64,000 nt of DNA from Inia geoffrensis (GCA_036417435.1 CM070909.1:10076597-10140596); one strand, 5' to 3'. Numbered from the stretch's first letter, positions 34,584 through 53,760 are shown. The notes: generated by a model from the letters alone, not told the origin. Translations and numbers: made by a program.

Positions 34584-34921
34584 AAAAAATTAATTTATTT
34601 TTGGCTGCTATGGGTCTTCATTGATGCTTGAGGGCTTTTCTCTAATTGCGGCGAGCAGGAGCTACTCTTCATTGAGGTGTGTAGGCTTCTCATTGCGGTG
34701 GGTTCTCTTGTTGTGGAGCATGGGCTCTAGGCTCACAGGCTTCAGTAGCTGTGGCATGCGGGCTCAGTAGTTGTGGCTTGCGGGCTCTAGAGCGCAGGCT
34801 CAGTAGTGGTGCATGGGCTTAGTTGCTCTGTGGCATGTGGGATCTTCCTAGACTAGGGCTCGAACCTGTGTCCCCTGCATTGGCAGGTGGATTCTTAACC
34901 ACTGCAACACCAGGGAAGTCC
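34584..34921 (-). repeat. CHR-type SINE
   Basis: TTAATTTATTTTTGGCTGCT to CAACACCAGGGAAGTCCC. TSD resembles AATATGT(G/A)TGAA at 34565 and 34922. Confidence 0.9.
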
Positions 34922-34939
34922 CAATATGTATGAAAAATT

Positions 34940-35297
34940 TTAAAAAGTTATTTATTTATATGTTATTTATTTAGTTTTTGGCTGCACTGGGTCTTCGTTG
35001 CTGCGTGCTGGCTTTCTCCACTTGTGGCGAGCGGAGGCTACTCTTCGTTGCGGTGCGCGGGCTTCTCATTGCAGTGGCTTCTCTTGTGGAGCACGGGCTC
35101 TAGGTGAGCGGGCTTCGGTAGTTGTGGCCCGCCGGCTCAGTAGTTGTGGCTCGTGGGCTCTAGAGCACAGGCTCAATTGTTGTGGCTCACGGGCTTAGTT
35201 GCTCCTTAGCATGTGGGATCTTCCCGGGCCAGGGCTCAAACCCATGTCCCCTGCATTGGCAGGCAGATTCTTAACCACTGTGCTACGAGGGAAGTCC
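34940..35297 (-). repeat. CHR-type SINE
   Basis: TTATTTATTTAGTTTTTGGC to GCTACGAGGGAAGTCCC; third of a run of antisense SINEs. Confidence 0.9.
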
Positions 35298-35299
35298 CT

Positions 35300-36365
35300 T
35301 AATAGAAAATTAGATTTGGAAATCATATTACACAATTTTGAAGGCTTAAAATTAGGTATTGAAATTTGTATCTTTAATAAATTTAACATGTACTTAAATT
35401 CTAACATGGTATAAATAACATTCTGTGACCAAAGTCCTCCAGTTCCCATTAACAGAATCAGCATTTATTTCTCATGAAATTTTCTTAAAAAAACAACCAT
35501 CATCATCACCACCACAGAATAACTGTCAGTAAAATATATTAAGAATTAGTGAATACCATAACTCTTGGCAATAGACTAAGCAAGCAATGTTGATAACTCC
35601 AACTAAGGTGTCAATGGCCTCCAGCTAAAGACCATGAAGAATATGCCTGCAGTTGAAGAAGTGAGATTTATGACTCTCTGTGAGGGAGAATGCACCTCAT
35701 TGGGAACCATGAGCCTTGAAATGTCTCAGCACGAGGGCGTTTCTCTTACTGGGACACTCCATAGCTATACATTCAATTATAGAATTTGGGCTTTGGTTTG
35801 GTCATTTGGGGGAGGGCGTAAGAAAAGGGAGATTTGCTTTAGATTGGTTAGACTGGACATTGTGAGGGAGTAGGGTCGATTCTGTGGTTGTTGATAAATC
35901 TTTGGGGAAAGCTGACTGGAACAAGGATAAGGCTGTAATTGGTAAAGAAGTAGCAGACTTTCTTTTTACCCAAGAGAGGGGGTGTTGGGTGTTTTGTGGG
36001 TGTCTCAGACAAATTATGAAGTGGCTTTGCTTGCTCTCATTTTATCATGGTCTTAGAGTCATCTTGTCGGAGGTTGGTATTCTATGAGACTTACGTCCAA
36101 CAGGGAAATGATATGGCCTGTTTACGAGTATCAGGCCAGATTTTGACTGTCAGGGGCTGCTCCTTGCCCTCCACCATGCCACCCGCCCCCCCAGCCCACC
36201 AGGTGATAGTAAATAGAGAAAAGTAAATAAATTCAAGAGATTTAGCCCACAAGTCTACAGGACCAGATATAGGATCAGAGGGAATGTCAGCAGTGATTTC
36301 TAGGTTGCTGTCTTCTAGAGGGTGGCAATGCTATTCACGAGGATAGCACCAGCTTTGTGTAATCC
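35300..36365. other. Intergenic stretch, nothing recognised
   Basis: Open frames at 35634-35873 and 35884-36087 show no known motif. It may contain old LTR sequence. Confidence 0.35.
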
Positions 36366-36369
36366 TTCA

Positions 36370-36565
36370 ACTTAAGACCAAAAATAAAGAACCTACTGTA
36401 CGGCACAGGGAACTTTACCCAATTCTCTGTAAGGACCTATATGGGAAAAGAATCTAAAAAAGAGTAGATGTATGTATATGTATAATTGATTCACTTTGCT
36501 GTATAGCACAAACTAACACAACATTGTAAATCAACCATACTTCAACAAAAATTAATTTTAAAAAA
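36370..36565 (+). mobile_element. LINE-1 3' end fragment
   Basis: Sense L1 terminus: GGCACAGGGAACTTTACCCA, then TTCACTTTGCTGTATAGC and AACACAACATTGTAAATCAA, ending A-rich. Confidence 0.8.
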
Positions 36566-36569
36566 TATA

Positions 36570-36660
36570 TGAAAAGTTAACATATCATACCCATTTTACA
36601 GATGGAAAATTAAAACTTTAGAAAGGTTAAATACCTTGCCCACTGTTGCATGGAATCAGA
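36570..36660 (-). repeat. MIR fragment
   Basis: CCCATTTTACAGATGGAAAA followed by GAAAGGTTAAATACCTTGCC, the antisense MIR core. Confidence 0.65.
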
Positions 36661-37410
36661 ACTCTGGATTTATACATTTTGGACATTTCACATAAATGGC
36701 ATCATACAATAGCTGGTGTTTTGTGTCTGACTTCTTAGCACAATGTTTTCAAGGTTCATCCATTTTGTAGGATGTGTCATTACTTCATCTCTTTATAACC
36801 AAGTAAAATACCATCGTACAGATGTACCATATTTGTTTATCCATATATCAGTTGATGGATGTTTGGGAATTTCCACTTTTGGGCCACCACAAATAATGCT
36901 GCTAGAATATTCATGTACAAGTTTCTGTTTGAACATTTGTTGTTAATTCTCAGATATATGCCAAGGAGTGGAATTGCTGTGTCATACAGTAATTATATGT
37001 TAATTTTTGAGGAGCCACCAAACTGTTTTTCATAGTGGTTGCGCAATTTTACATTTCCACCAGCCAATATATGGTTCTCATTTCTCCACTTTCTCATATG
37101 ACAGTTCTAATTTCTCCACATTCTCACCAACAATTGTTATTATTGTTTTTTTTGCTTATAGCTATCCTAGTAGGTATAAGTGGATCTCACTGTGGTTTTG
37201 ATTTGCATTTCCCTAATGACTAATGGTGTTGAGAATCTCTTCATATGCTTACTAGCAGTCTGTAAATCTTCCTTGGAGAAATGTACTCAAGTCTTTCAGC
37301 CGTTTTTAAATTAGGTTGTCTTAAGAGTCCTTTATATATTCTGGATACTGAATATCTAGAATATATACAGATAATATTTGTAAATATTTTTTTCCCCATT
37401 CTGTGAGTCT
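36660..37410 (-). mobile_element. Old LINE-1 fragment
   Basis: Antisense, diverged L1 (CATAAATGGCATCATACAAT; GTGTTGAGAATCTCTTCATA; TTGGAGAAATGTACTCAAGT). The frames are broken. Confidence 0.75.
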
Positions 37411-37545
37411 GAAACCGAATCCTCCTAAAACAAGAGTTCCCCTGCTGAGTTTATGATTAACCTCTCTATCCAAAACTTTATCCCCTTTCTTGTCCCACCT
37501 CATTCCCCTCAGGATTGAGTCCTATCAAAGAAAAGGGAGGATTGA

Positions 37546-37690
37546 AAACGACCCTTCCGGGTACAAAAGCCCCACTGTGTCCCCTGTTTCTTGTTTGTAG
37601 AAAAAGGCTTTAGTATCTTAGGCCTTCCCTGAGTTCCAGAGAGCAGACTTAAGTATGTACTAATTAGGGGCATTCTTAGATTTAGGTATT
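37546..37690 (+). repeat. Partial LTR of the same family as 16062-16655
   Basis: Shares GGTACAAAAGCCCC, CTGTTTCTTGTTTGTAGAAA and TTCCAGAGAGCAGA with the 5' part of the other copy, in the same orientation. It sits inside old L1 sequence. Confidence 0.5.
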
Positions 37691-37910
37691 TGATAAACTA
37701 AGTTAATTTTTGTGGGTATCGTGGTAGAGGTCCACATTCATTCTTTTGTGCATAGATGTCCAGTTGTCTCAGCATCTTTTGTTGAAAAGACTGTTCTTTC
37801 ACCTGCTGCATGGTCCTGGCACCCTTGTCAGAAATCAGTTGAACATAGATGTGTGGGCTTATTCCTGGACTCTGAATTCTATTCCATCATCCGAATTTTG
37901 TAATTTAACC
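37690..37910 (-). mobile_element. Old LINE-1 fragment
   Basis: Antisense L1 block with CAGTTGTCTCAGCATCTTTT and GTGTGGGCTTATTCCTGGAC. It is probably the continuation of the element at 36660-37410, separated by LTR sequence. Confidence 0.65.
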
Positions 37911-38780
37911 TTTTAAAAATCACTTTTGGATTTACTTTAATTTGGCATTTTTTATCTCCAAAACTTCCAAAATTATGTATCATTTATTCAGTTGATTGAA
38001 ATGAGCCAGAATCAAATTTGCTGTGGGAAAAGTTTACTAAGCATCAGGAGGGTTTCATAGCACAGTTATCACAATGTTAGACTAAGCATCAAGAGGGTTT
38101 CATAGCAAAGTTATTACAATGTTAGACTATGTTAGAATTACACGCTTTGCTACTAGAAGCATTTCTAAAGGTATAAATTTATGAGACATTAGGAATCCAT
38201 TTCAACATATCAGAAAGGGAAATTATGATAAAAATATGAGACACCACATAGCATAAACATACAATATGAATGAATACATGAATAAGGATTTTTAATATAT
38301 AACTCTTTCACAAATTATGTACAATAAGAATAAAATAATACAATTATGTGTTCAGCCTTTCCTGTGGATCTGTTTATCTGCATTGCAAGGGTTGCTAGGT
38401 AATAATTGTACAGTGTTATGGTTATTCTGAATATTTTTCTCAGAGTCCAGGATGGTTATTAGGGACAAATGACCACTCTCCGCCATGCTGGCTCACACCA
38501 TTTTACTGGATAAAACACGATTTCCTTGCAATGCTCTGTCATCCTTACCTCCCAACTATTCTTCTGTCACAGTCTGTTATATCGTCACATTTCTTTGAGA
38601 GAAGTGACACATACACACAATAAGGGGAAATCCTTGACCTGGTTGGCATTGCTGAGGTTCAAAGACCCATCAGAGAGAATAGATTTTTCTTTTCTCAACA
38701 TTCAAGCAAGTCCCTTCCAAGCATTCACTAGTTATATGGGAAATGTATAGTTGCAAAACTATGATTTTAAAAGGATCTTA
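37911..38780. other. Stretch between L1 debris and AICDA downstream SINE
   Basis: AT-rich. A 36-bp imperfect direct repeat (TAAGCATCARGAGGGTTTCA) occurs at about 38039 and 38083. If AICDA has a long 3' UTR, part of this may be transcribed. Confidence 0.4.
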
Positions 38781-38784
38781 TATA

Positions 38785-39127
38785 TATATATATATATTTT
38801 TTTTTTTTTAAATTTATTTAGTTTTTATATTTGGCTGTGTTGGGTCTTCGTTGCTGCGCGTGGGCTTTCTCTAGTTTGGGTGAGTGGGGCCTACTCTTTG
38901 TTGTGGTGCGTGGCTTCTCATTGCGGTGGCTTCTCTTGTGGCTCACGGGCTGTAGGAATGCGCGCTTCAGTAGTTGTGTCTTGTGGGCTCTAGAGCGCAG
39001 GCTCAGTCGTTGTGGCGCACGGGCTTAGTTGCTCCGCGGCATGTGGGATCTTCCCGGACCAGGGCTTGAACCCATGTCCCCTGCATCAGCAGGCAGATTC
39101 TTAACCACTGCGCCACCAGGGAAGCCC
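38785..39127 (-). repeat. CHR-type SINE downstream of AICDA
   Basis: TA-repeat and poly-T tail to GCCACCAGGGAAGCCC. TSD TTAAAAGGATCTT on both sides. Confidence 0.92.
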
Positions 39128-39218
39128 TTAAAAGGATCTTTTTGCAGATTTGTTACTTGAGGTATACATTCACTTTTAGTGTGTCTTCTTCACAGCCCTC
39201 AAATTCATTTTAAGATCC

Positions 39219-39224
39219 TTTATT
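39219..39224 (-). terminator. Candidate AICDA polyadenylation signal AATAAA
   Basis: AATAAA on the minus strand, about 640 nt after the AICDA stop, in non-repeat sequence. It is the first canonical hexamer I see; its use is unproven. Confidence 0.35.
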
Positions 39225-39337
39225 ATACAAGAGCCTAAAGGTGACCAGGCATTTTCTATACCAAGGAAAAACCCTCTGTACGTACAAACATAAAAACATG
39301 CTTCAGACAATTAAAACATACAACACATCCTTGGATA

Positions 39338-39345
39338 TTAATGCT
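39338..39345 (-). promoter_or_regulatory. miR-155 8-mer target site in AICDA 3' UTR
   Basis: The AICDA strand reads AGCATTAA, the perfect 8-mer complement of the miR-155 seed, 522-529 nt after the stop codon. AICDA is an established miR-155 target in mouse through one 3' UTR site. Confidence 0.65.
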
Positions 39346-39866
39346 TTGAAGAGATGGCTTGGGGTTACAATCACCCACGTTCTCTCATTAGGAATTTCTG
39401 TGGATCACAGGGTGACAGAATTTTGTTCACTTGAAAGTGAGCCCCAATGGAAAAGAGTAGAAAAATTTATCATTAATACCACTGAAAACTCAGAACAAGA
39501 ATCAAATAATAAAAGATACCGGTTATAAAACATTCGATCCTCTCACCATGCTCGTCAGTATTTACCTTCTGCTTTCTCTCTGCTTAAATGGCAGAGTATT
39601 GACACTTAGGGGCTCCCAGGCCCTGCAGTTCTATCGTTGCCCAGTAGGGGACGATGCTGCATTTAAAAACTGCACCAGTTGTGGCATTAACCCTGGTGGG
39701 TCTGGGTTCCTTCTATTTTCAAGACATTTAAAAAACATCTATGAATACTTTTTTCTAAACTCAGAGAAAGTGAGAGTTGAAGAAAAACAGAATTCTTGAA
39801 GGATAGTTCTTTTACCCACTGTCTTCAGAGGTATTTCTTTGTATGTGACATTCTTGAAGGTTGGTA

Positions 39867-48128
<8,262 letters not shown>

Positions 48129-48205
48129 GGTGGACTCCAGCGTGGCTTTCTTGGCTCCCTGAAAGTCTTAGGAAGGAAAGCTTTCCTCCAGCACTGCTGC
48201 TGCAC
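48129..48205 (-). promoter_or_regulatory. AICDA: AICDA 5' UTR (approximate)
   Basis: On the minus strand AAGACTTTCAGGGAGCCAAG and the following bases to the ATG align with the known AICDA leader. The upstream limit is estimated from the usual leader length of about 80 nt. Confidence 0.55.
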
Positions 48206-48231
48206 TGGCTGACAGTGCATGGGCCCTACAC

Positions 48232-48239
48232 ATTCAAAT
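48232..48239 (-). promoter_or_regulatory. HoxC4/Oct-like element ATTTGAAT in AICDA promoter
   Basis: ATTTGAAT on the minus strand, 104-111 bp before the start codon. This is the sequence of the conserved HoxC4-Oct site described in AICDA promoters. The exact match and position support it; binding is inferred. Confidence 0.55.
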
Positions 48240-48322
48240 CTGAACTCAGTTCTTTACGCCCCTCCCCACAACAACATTACCACCACCAGGCAGCCTTCCT
48301 CCTGTGTGGGTCCAGTGAAGAT

Positions 48323-48330
48323 GGGCGGGG
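48323..48330 (-). promoter_or_regulatory. GC box (Sp1-type) in AICDA promoter
   Basis: GGGCGGGG on the + strand (CCCCGCCC on the AICDA strand), about 200 bp before the start codon, followed by TTTTCAC. AICDA promoters are known to use Sp-family and NF-kB sites in this interval. Confidence 0.45.
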
Positions 48331-48545
48331 TTTTCACACGCCGAATCACATAGTTAAAATGATTGAGGGCCACTCTGCCTAATGCATAGGTTCCTTTAGG
48401 GCTGCCTCTTTAAAAGTCCAGTCCATGCTCCACAGGTAATATAGATCAGGAGATGGGAGGAGTAGTCAGTTTGTAAATTGTAATCATGATAAAATGATAT
48501 CTTTAATTTTAGAAGCATAATAATAATCATAGTAACTTTATTTAT

Positions 48546-48882
48546 AATTTTTTATTTATTTAATTTATTTATTTTTGGCAGCGTGGGGTCTTCGTTGCTG
48601 CACGCGGGCTTTCTCTAATTGCAGTGAGCGGTGCGGTGTGTGGGCTTCTCATTGCCGTGGCTTCTCTTGTTGTGGAGCACGGGCTCTAGGCGCGTGGGCT
48701 TCAGTAATTGTGGCACATGGGCTCAGTAGTTGTGGCTTCCCGGCTCTAGAGTGCAGGCTCAGCAGCTGTGGCTCATGGGCTTAGTTGCTCTGTGGCATGT
48801 GGGATCTTCCCGGACCAGGACTCGAACCCATGTCCCCTGCATTGGCAGGCGGATTCTTAACCACTGTGCCACCAGGGAAGCC
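48546..48882 (-). repeat. CHR-type SINE just upstream of AICDA
   Basis: TTTATTTTTGGCAGCGTGGG to GCCACCAGGGAAGCC. TSD like GTAAC(G)TTTATTTA. It begins 418 bp from the AICDA start codon. Confidence 0.92.
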
Positions 48883-49764
48883 TGTAACGTTTATTTAAAG
48901 GCATCTTGTGTTCCATCAGCCAAAAGCATCTATTCCCTCATTTAATTACACAATATCTCTGAGTCTCAATAGAGACCAGCACTAACTGCTCCTGCTTTGT
49001 GGCCGGGCAAGTAAACCCAGTTATATAGGACCTAGGACAGAGATTTTGCTTCCCAAACCACTTCTTTGATTGCTTTACAAGAATTGCTAGAAGACTAGAT
49101 GATTACACCAAAGGATTTTTGCATAAGCCATGTTTTCCATAAACATGGAAGCCATATACTAATTTAAAGTCAGAAGCAACAGCATCTCAAAGAACAAGAA
49201 AAAAAGATTTATTTCCTCAGAATCAGCATCTAACTGACTGCACCGAACTTGGAAAGCAGGTCGGGATTTTCAAATAAGAGGCTTTAAATTCCTTCCCTCA
49301 TGCAAGCTGGTCTATTAAAGATTTTTGCTTCTCCCTCCTACCTGAGGCCATATGCATTCTATTTATTCATTCAGTAGAAACTTAATACCCACTAGATGAT
49401 AGAAACTGTGCTGGTGTTACAATAGTGAGCAAAGCAGCAAGGGTTCCTGCTCTCTTCCTGCCTCAAGGCTGTGAATACCCTCGATACATTGATGATCCCC
49501 CACATCTGTAGTTCTAGGCTGGACCTCTCCCTTGAACTCAAGGCAAGTATGTCCATCTTCCACCTCAGCATCTCCATCTGATTGTCTGATGGGCATTTCA
49601 GACACGGCTGAAACTGAGCACCTGTTCTCTATCCCAACATATAACCTGCTCCTTTTGCTGCCTTCCCTGTCTCAATGGCATCAATGGCAATGTCATTCTT
49701 CCCATTGCTCAGGCCAACCTGGCCGTCTTCTTGATTGCTCTCTTCCTTTTAAATCCCATGCCCA

Positions 49765-50008
49765 GGGGGAAGGCTGGGGGTGGGGGCAGGGACGGATAGA
49801 CTGGGAGTTTGGGATTGACATGTACACACGGCTGTATAGCACAGGGAACTCTGCTCAGTATTCTATACTAACCTAAGTGGGGAAAGAATTTGAAAAAGAA
49901 CAGATATATGTATATGTACCACTGAATCACTTTGCTGTACACCTGAAACTAACACAACATTGTTAATCAACTATACTCCAATATAAAAAAAAAATTAAAA
50001 GAATAAGT
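49765..50008 (+). mobile_element. LINE-1 3' end inserted into an L2, with exact TSD
   Basis: Sense L1 terminus ending in an A-rich tail. Exact 14-bp TSD AAATCCCATGCCCA at 49751-49764 and 50009-50022. Confidence 0.9.
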
Positions 50009-50157
50009 AAATCCCATGCCCAAATCCTGTTCACTGACCACTTTCACCACCTCCAGGTCTAAACAACCTGGATGGTTACATTCAGCCTCTCAACTGGTCT
50101 TCCTTTCTTCAATTATAGATTATTCTCTGCACAGCAATCCTTCCGAAATATTTAATT

Positions 50158-50358
50158 TATTTATTCTATTTTTTAAATTTATTTATTTATTTTGGTTGCA
50201 CTGGGTCTTTGTTGTGGCAGGCGGGCTCCTTAGTTGTAGCATACAAACTCTTAGTTGCAGCATGCATGTGGAATCTAGTTCCCTGATCAGGGATCAAACA
50301 CCGGCCCCCTGCATTGGGAGCCTGGAGTCTTAACCACTGCATCACCAGGGAAGTCCCC
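50158..50358 (-). repeat. CHR-type SINE in L2
   Basis: TTATTTATTTTGGTTGCACT to ATCACCAGGGAAGTCCC. TSD GAAATATTT. Confidence 0.88.
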
Positions 50359-50582
50359 TGAAATATTTTAGTTCATGCCTCTCTGCTCTCAAAACTCTCC
50401 ATGGTCCCTCATTTTCTCAGTAATAGCCAACGCCCTTACAGTGGGTCACCAGACCCTCTACCACCTGCCCCTGCCCCTCTCTCCTTGCTTGCACAAAGAA
50501 CACAGAGGAGCAAAGAATGCTTGCTGGCCCTTCTGCCTGGAATGCTATTCCCCTGTATATTATTACAGCTTGATCCTTTATC

Positions 50583-50789
50583 TTTTTTTTTTTTTTTTGC
50601 GGTACGCGGGCCTCTCACTACTGTGGCCTCTCCCGTTGCGGAGCACAGGCTATGGACGCGCAGGCTCAGCGGCCATGGCTCACGGGCCCAGCTGCTCCGC
50701 GGCATGTGGGATCTTCCTGGACCGGGGCACGAACCCGTGTCCCCTGCATCGGCAGGAGGACTCTCAACCCCTGTGCCACCAGGGAAGCC
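50583..50789 (-). repeat. CHR-type SINE in L2
   Basis: Poly-T GCGGTACGCGGG to GCCACCAGGGAAGCCC. TSD TGATCCYTTATCTTT. Confidence 0.92.
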
Positions 50790-51162
50790 CTGATCCCTTA
50801 TCTTTACTCAAATATTCCCTCGTAGTTGAGGCTTTTTCTTGTCCCACATCTAAAATTTCAACTATATCCCATCATCCTGACCTTTCCTTTTCTCTTTTCC
50901 TAATGTATACTTCTCTTTAGCACGCATCACTTAAAATACAGTATTGTCTACGTTCATTGAACCTTAGGTCCATGACAGGAGGATTTTTTGGACTGTTTCT
51001 TTTTTACCCACATGGAGAAAAAGTACATAGTACCTGGTATAATAGACACTGAAAAAAATGTTGAATGAAACCAATAAGGATCTCATGGAAGTTAAATTCA
51101 AGTGGGGAAGAGACATTAATTAAGTAATTGCATTCACATGTAAATATATAATTAAAACAGTG

Positions 51163-51371
51163 ATTTTTTTTTTTTTTTTGCGGTACGCGGGCCTCTCACT
51201 GTTGTGGCCTCTCCCACCACGGAGCACAGGCTCCGGACGCGTAGGCTCAGTGGCCATGGCTCATGGGCCCAGCCACTCCGCAGCATGTGAGATCTTCCTG
51301 GACCCGGGCACGAACCCATGTCCCCTGCATCGGCAGGCGGACTCTCAACCACTGAGCCACCACGGAAGTCC
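51163..51371 (-). repeat. CHR-type SINE
   Basis: Poly-T GCGGTACGCGGG to GCCACCACGGAAGTCC. TSD AACAGTGA. Confidence 0.91.
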
Positions 51372-51995
51372 AACAGTGAAGTTTAATTTGAAAGAAAAGT
51401 ACCCATCTCATAACAAGAGACCTAACTGGCCGAGGGACCGGTGAGAGCACTCCTGGTTGGGAGGTGGTGATAGCTCTCCTCTCAGTCATGATCCTTTTTA
51501 GATTATGGAAGGAAGGGAGTATATGCTGTTTCCTCTCTACATTTCACGCCCAACTCAGAAACTTTCTAATCACATCCTTTGTTAAACCATAGAACTCTAC
51601 CCTTCCCTATTTGTCCTGCACCTGTCCTCACCCATCAATACCAGAACTTTAAGGGGAATTTCTGAAGTGAGCATTAATTCAAATAACACCTAATGCTTTG
51701 AATTCTTTTTATGGTTAGGTTTGTGCCAAGGCTTTAAATACAAGCTAGGTAAATTTAGGAAAACTGGTGGTGGGGGCATTCTCTTGTATGCTCCTGAGTT
51801 GTGACCAAGGTCACTGGTTCTCTGGATTATGAATTCTTTTCTCCAGTGTGGGTCCGCAGAGGGGGATGGCATGATGCTAGTTCACTCTAAAGGACTCTCT
51901 GGGAGAGGGTGGATTGAAAGTGGGGCAAGCCTCACTTCCCTTTACAATGACTTTCCTCCAGTACAACCACACTAAATTGTAAAGGTGCAGCAGGT

Positions 51996-52220
51996 TTCAA
52001 TATTTATTTGGCTGCATGGGGTCTTAGTTGCAGCACGCGGGATCATGCGTTGCAGCACACGGGCTCAGTAGTTGCAGCATGCGGGCCCTCTAGCTGTGGT
52101 GCATGGGTTTAGTTGCCCCGCGCCGCGGCACATGGGATCTTAGTTCCCCGACTAGGGATTGAACCCTTGTCCCCTGCTTTGGAAGGTGGATTCTTAACCA
52201 CTGGACCACCAGGGAGGTCC
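51996..52220 (-). repeat. CHR-type SINE
   Basis: TTCAATATTTATTTGGCTGC to CCACCAGGGAGGTCCC. TSD GGTRCAGCAGGTTT. Confidence 0.88.
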
Positions 52221-52643
52221 CACGGTACAGCAGGTTTTACCGAAGTTTGGAGAGCCAAAGGGAATGATACATGTGAGAGAAAGAGAAGTCACATACATTA
52301 ATTCATTGTCATATACATCAATACATGAATTATAGCTTTTTATAGTTTGAATATTTGCAAGGAATTAAACTCTACACAGGAGCTCTGCTCATGACCAAGC
52401 CCCACTCCTAGCCTTGCTCCCCTGTCTTCACGTCCACTCCTCTGTTATAAAACCCTACCCTGTGTTGTCATGGGTTATTCTCACCCAAGGATCTAAGCTT
52501 CCTCTCTATACATTCTTTTCTCCAAGTCTAATTATTTGTGGAACAATTCCTCAGGGCACCAGAAAGACAGGAGATGGTCACCTTTGGCATGAACAGGTGA
52601 GTGAGGAACATAGGGACGGAGATTTTTCAAAATTCTTCTGAAG

Positions 52644-52772
52644 GGAATTCCCTGGCCGTCCAGTGGTTAGGACTTTCACTGCCAGAAATTTCACTGCCGA
52701 GGGTGTGGGTTTAATCCTTGGTGGGAGGAACTGAGATCCCACAAGCCCTGCAGCACAGCCAAAAAAAACAAA
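52644..52772 (+). repeat. Short tRNA-derived SINE
   Basis: GGGAATTCCCTGGCCGTCCA to CAGCCAAAAAAAACAAAA. TTTCACTGCC is repeated within the head. Confidence 0.85.
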
Positions 52773-52904
52773 ACTAAAGTTCCTCAGCAGAAGACAAGGT
52801 GGGATCATACAAGGGCATGTAAAAATGTGATCCTTTGTTTCCTCAGATATGAGTTGCACTTTTATCCTATTATCAACCGATTGTCCAGAGAATAACAGGA
52901 ACAC

Positions 52905-52926
52905 AAACACACACACACACACACAC
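52905..52926. repeat. (CA)n microsatellite
   Basis: About 11 CA units. Confidence 0.85.
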
Positions 52927-53204
52927 CCTTCCAAATAATAAATATTAATTCTCAGAGATGGTAACATCTCTAAATCCAAAAACTAGAAAAAAATTTCCTA
53001 GCTGCCCCAGTGGGAAGACCCCTCACTGACACTGCAGGTGGTAACTTCACATGGTTAGGCAATACTGTATTAGCTCCTTTTGTATATTCTCTCTTTTCAA
53101 ATTATGACCTTTTGTTCCAGCCAGAAATAGGAAAATAGGCCCATTGATGATGCATATGCTTCTCTTTTGTTTAGTTTTGGCTTGGTTTGGTTTCTTGGAT
53201 TTTA

Positions 53205-53335
53205 ACCTTTTCCCCGCCTTGGCTGCACTGTGCGTGGCATGTGGGATCTTAGTTCCCCGACCAGGGATCCAACCCATGCCCCCTGCAGTGGAAGTGCAGA
53301 GCTTTTAACTACTGGATGGACTGCCAGGGAAGTCC
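53205..53335 (-). repeat. Short tRNA-derived SINE
   Basis: CCTTGGCTGCACTGTGCGTG to GACTGCCAGGGAAGTCC. Confidence 0.83.
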
Positions 53336-53336
53336 A

Positions 53337-53760
53337 GCCATTTTTAAATGCACAATTCAGTGGTATTAATTGCATTCATAACATGCAACCATCACCACTA
53401 TCTGTTTCCAAAACTTTTCATGACCCCAAAAAGAAAACCCATAATCATTAAGCCAAAACTCACCATTCCCTCCACCATCCAACCCCTGGTAATCTCTATG
53501 ACCTTGCCTATTATAAACACTCATAAGTGGAAACACGCAATCTTTGTCCCTTTGTGTCTGCCTTATTTCATTCTGCATAATGTCTTCAAGATTGATCCAT
53601 GTTATAGCATGCAGCAGACCTTCATTCCTTTTTATGGTCAGCCTTTTACTTCAAAACCCATGCAACGCTGTCATGCTGGTAAAATCAACCCTGCAGCTAT
53701 TATCCGTTGACGATATCAGTTTAGAAAACTTCATCAGAGCTGCACAGAGGGGTTTTTCCC
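53337..53760 (-). mobile_element. Old LINE-1 fragment upstream of AICDA
   Basis: Antisense older L1 (CACAATTCAGTGGTATTAAT; CATGCAACCATCACCACTAT; CTTCATTCCTTTTTATGG). It follows the SINE at 53205-53335. Confidence 0.75.

Larger units (their letters stand above)
39219..39866 (-). other. AICDA: AICDA 3' UTR, minimum extent
   Basis: Unique sequence follows the stop codon as far as the first AATAAA on the minus strand (39224-39219). Human AICDA has a longer major 3' UTR, so transcription may continue past this point into the SINE below 39126. Confidence 0.5.
49330..50880 (+). mobile_element. LINE-2 fragment, interrupted by L1 and SINEs
   Basis: Diverged L2 coding sequence (CTAGGCTGGACCTCTCCCTT; GAAACTGAGCACCTGTTCTC; TCAACTGGTCTTCCTTTCTT; GCCTGGAATGCTATTCCCCT). 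It is split by the L1 at 49765-50008 and SINEs at 50158-50358 and 50583-50789. Limits are approximate. Confidence 0.7.
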
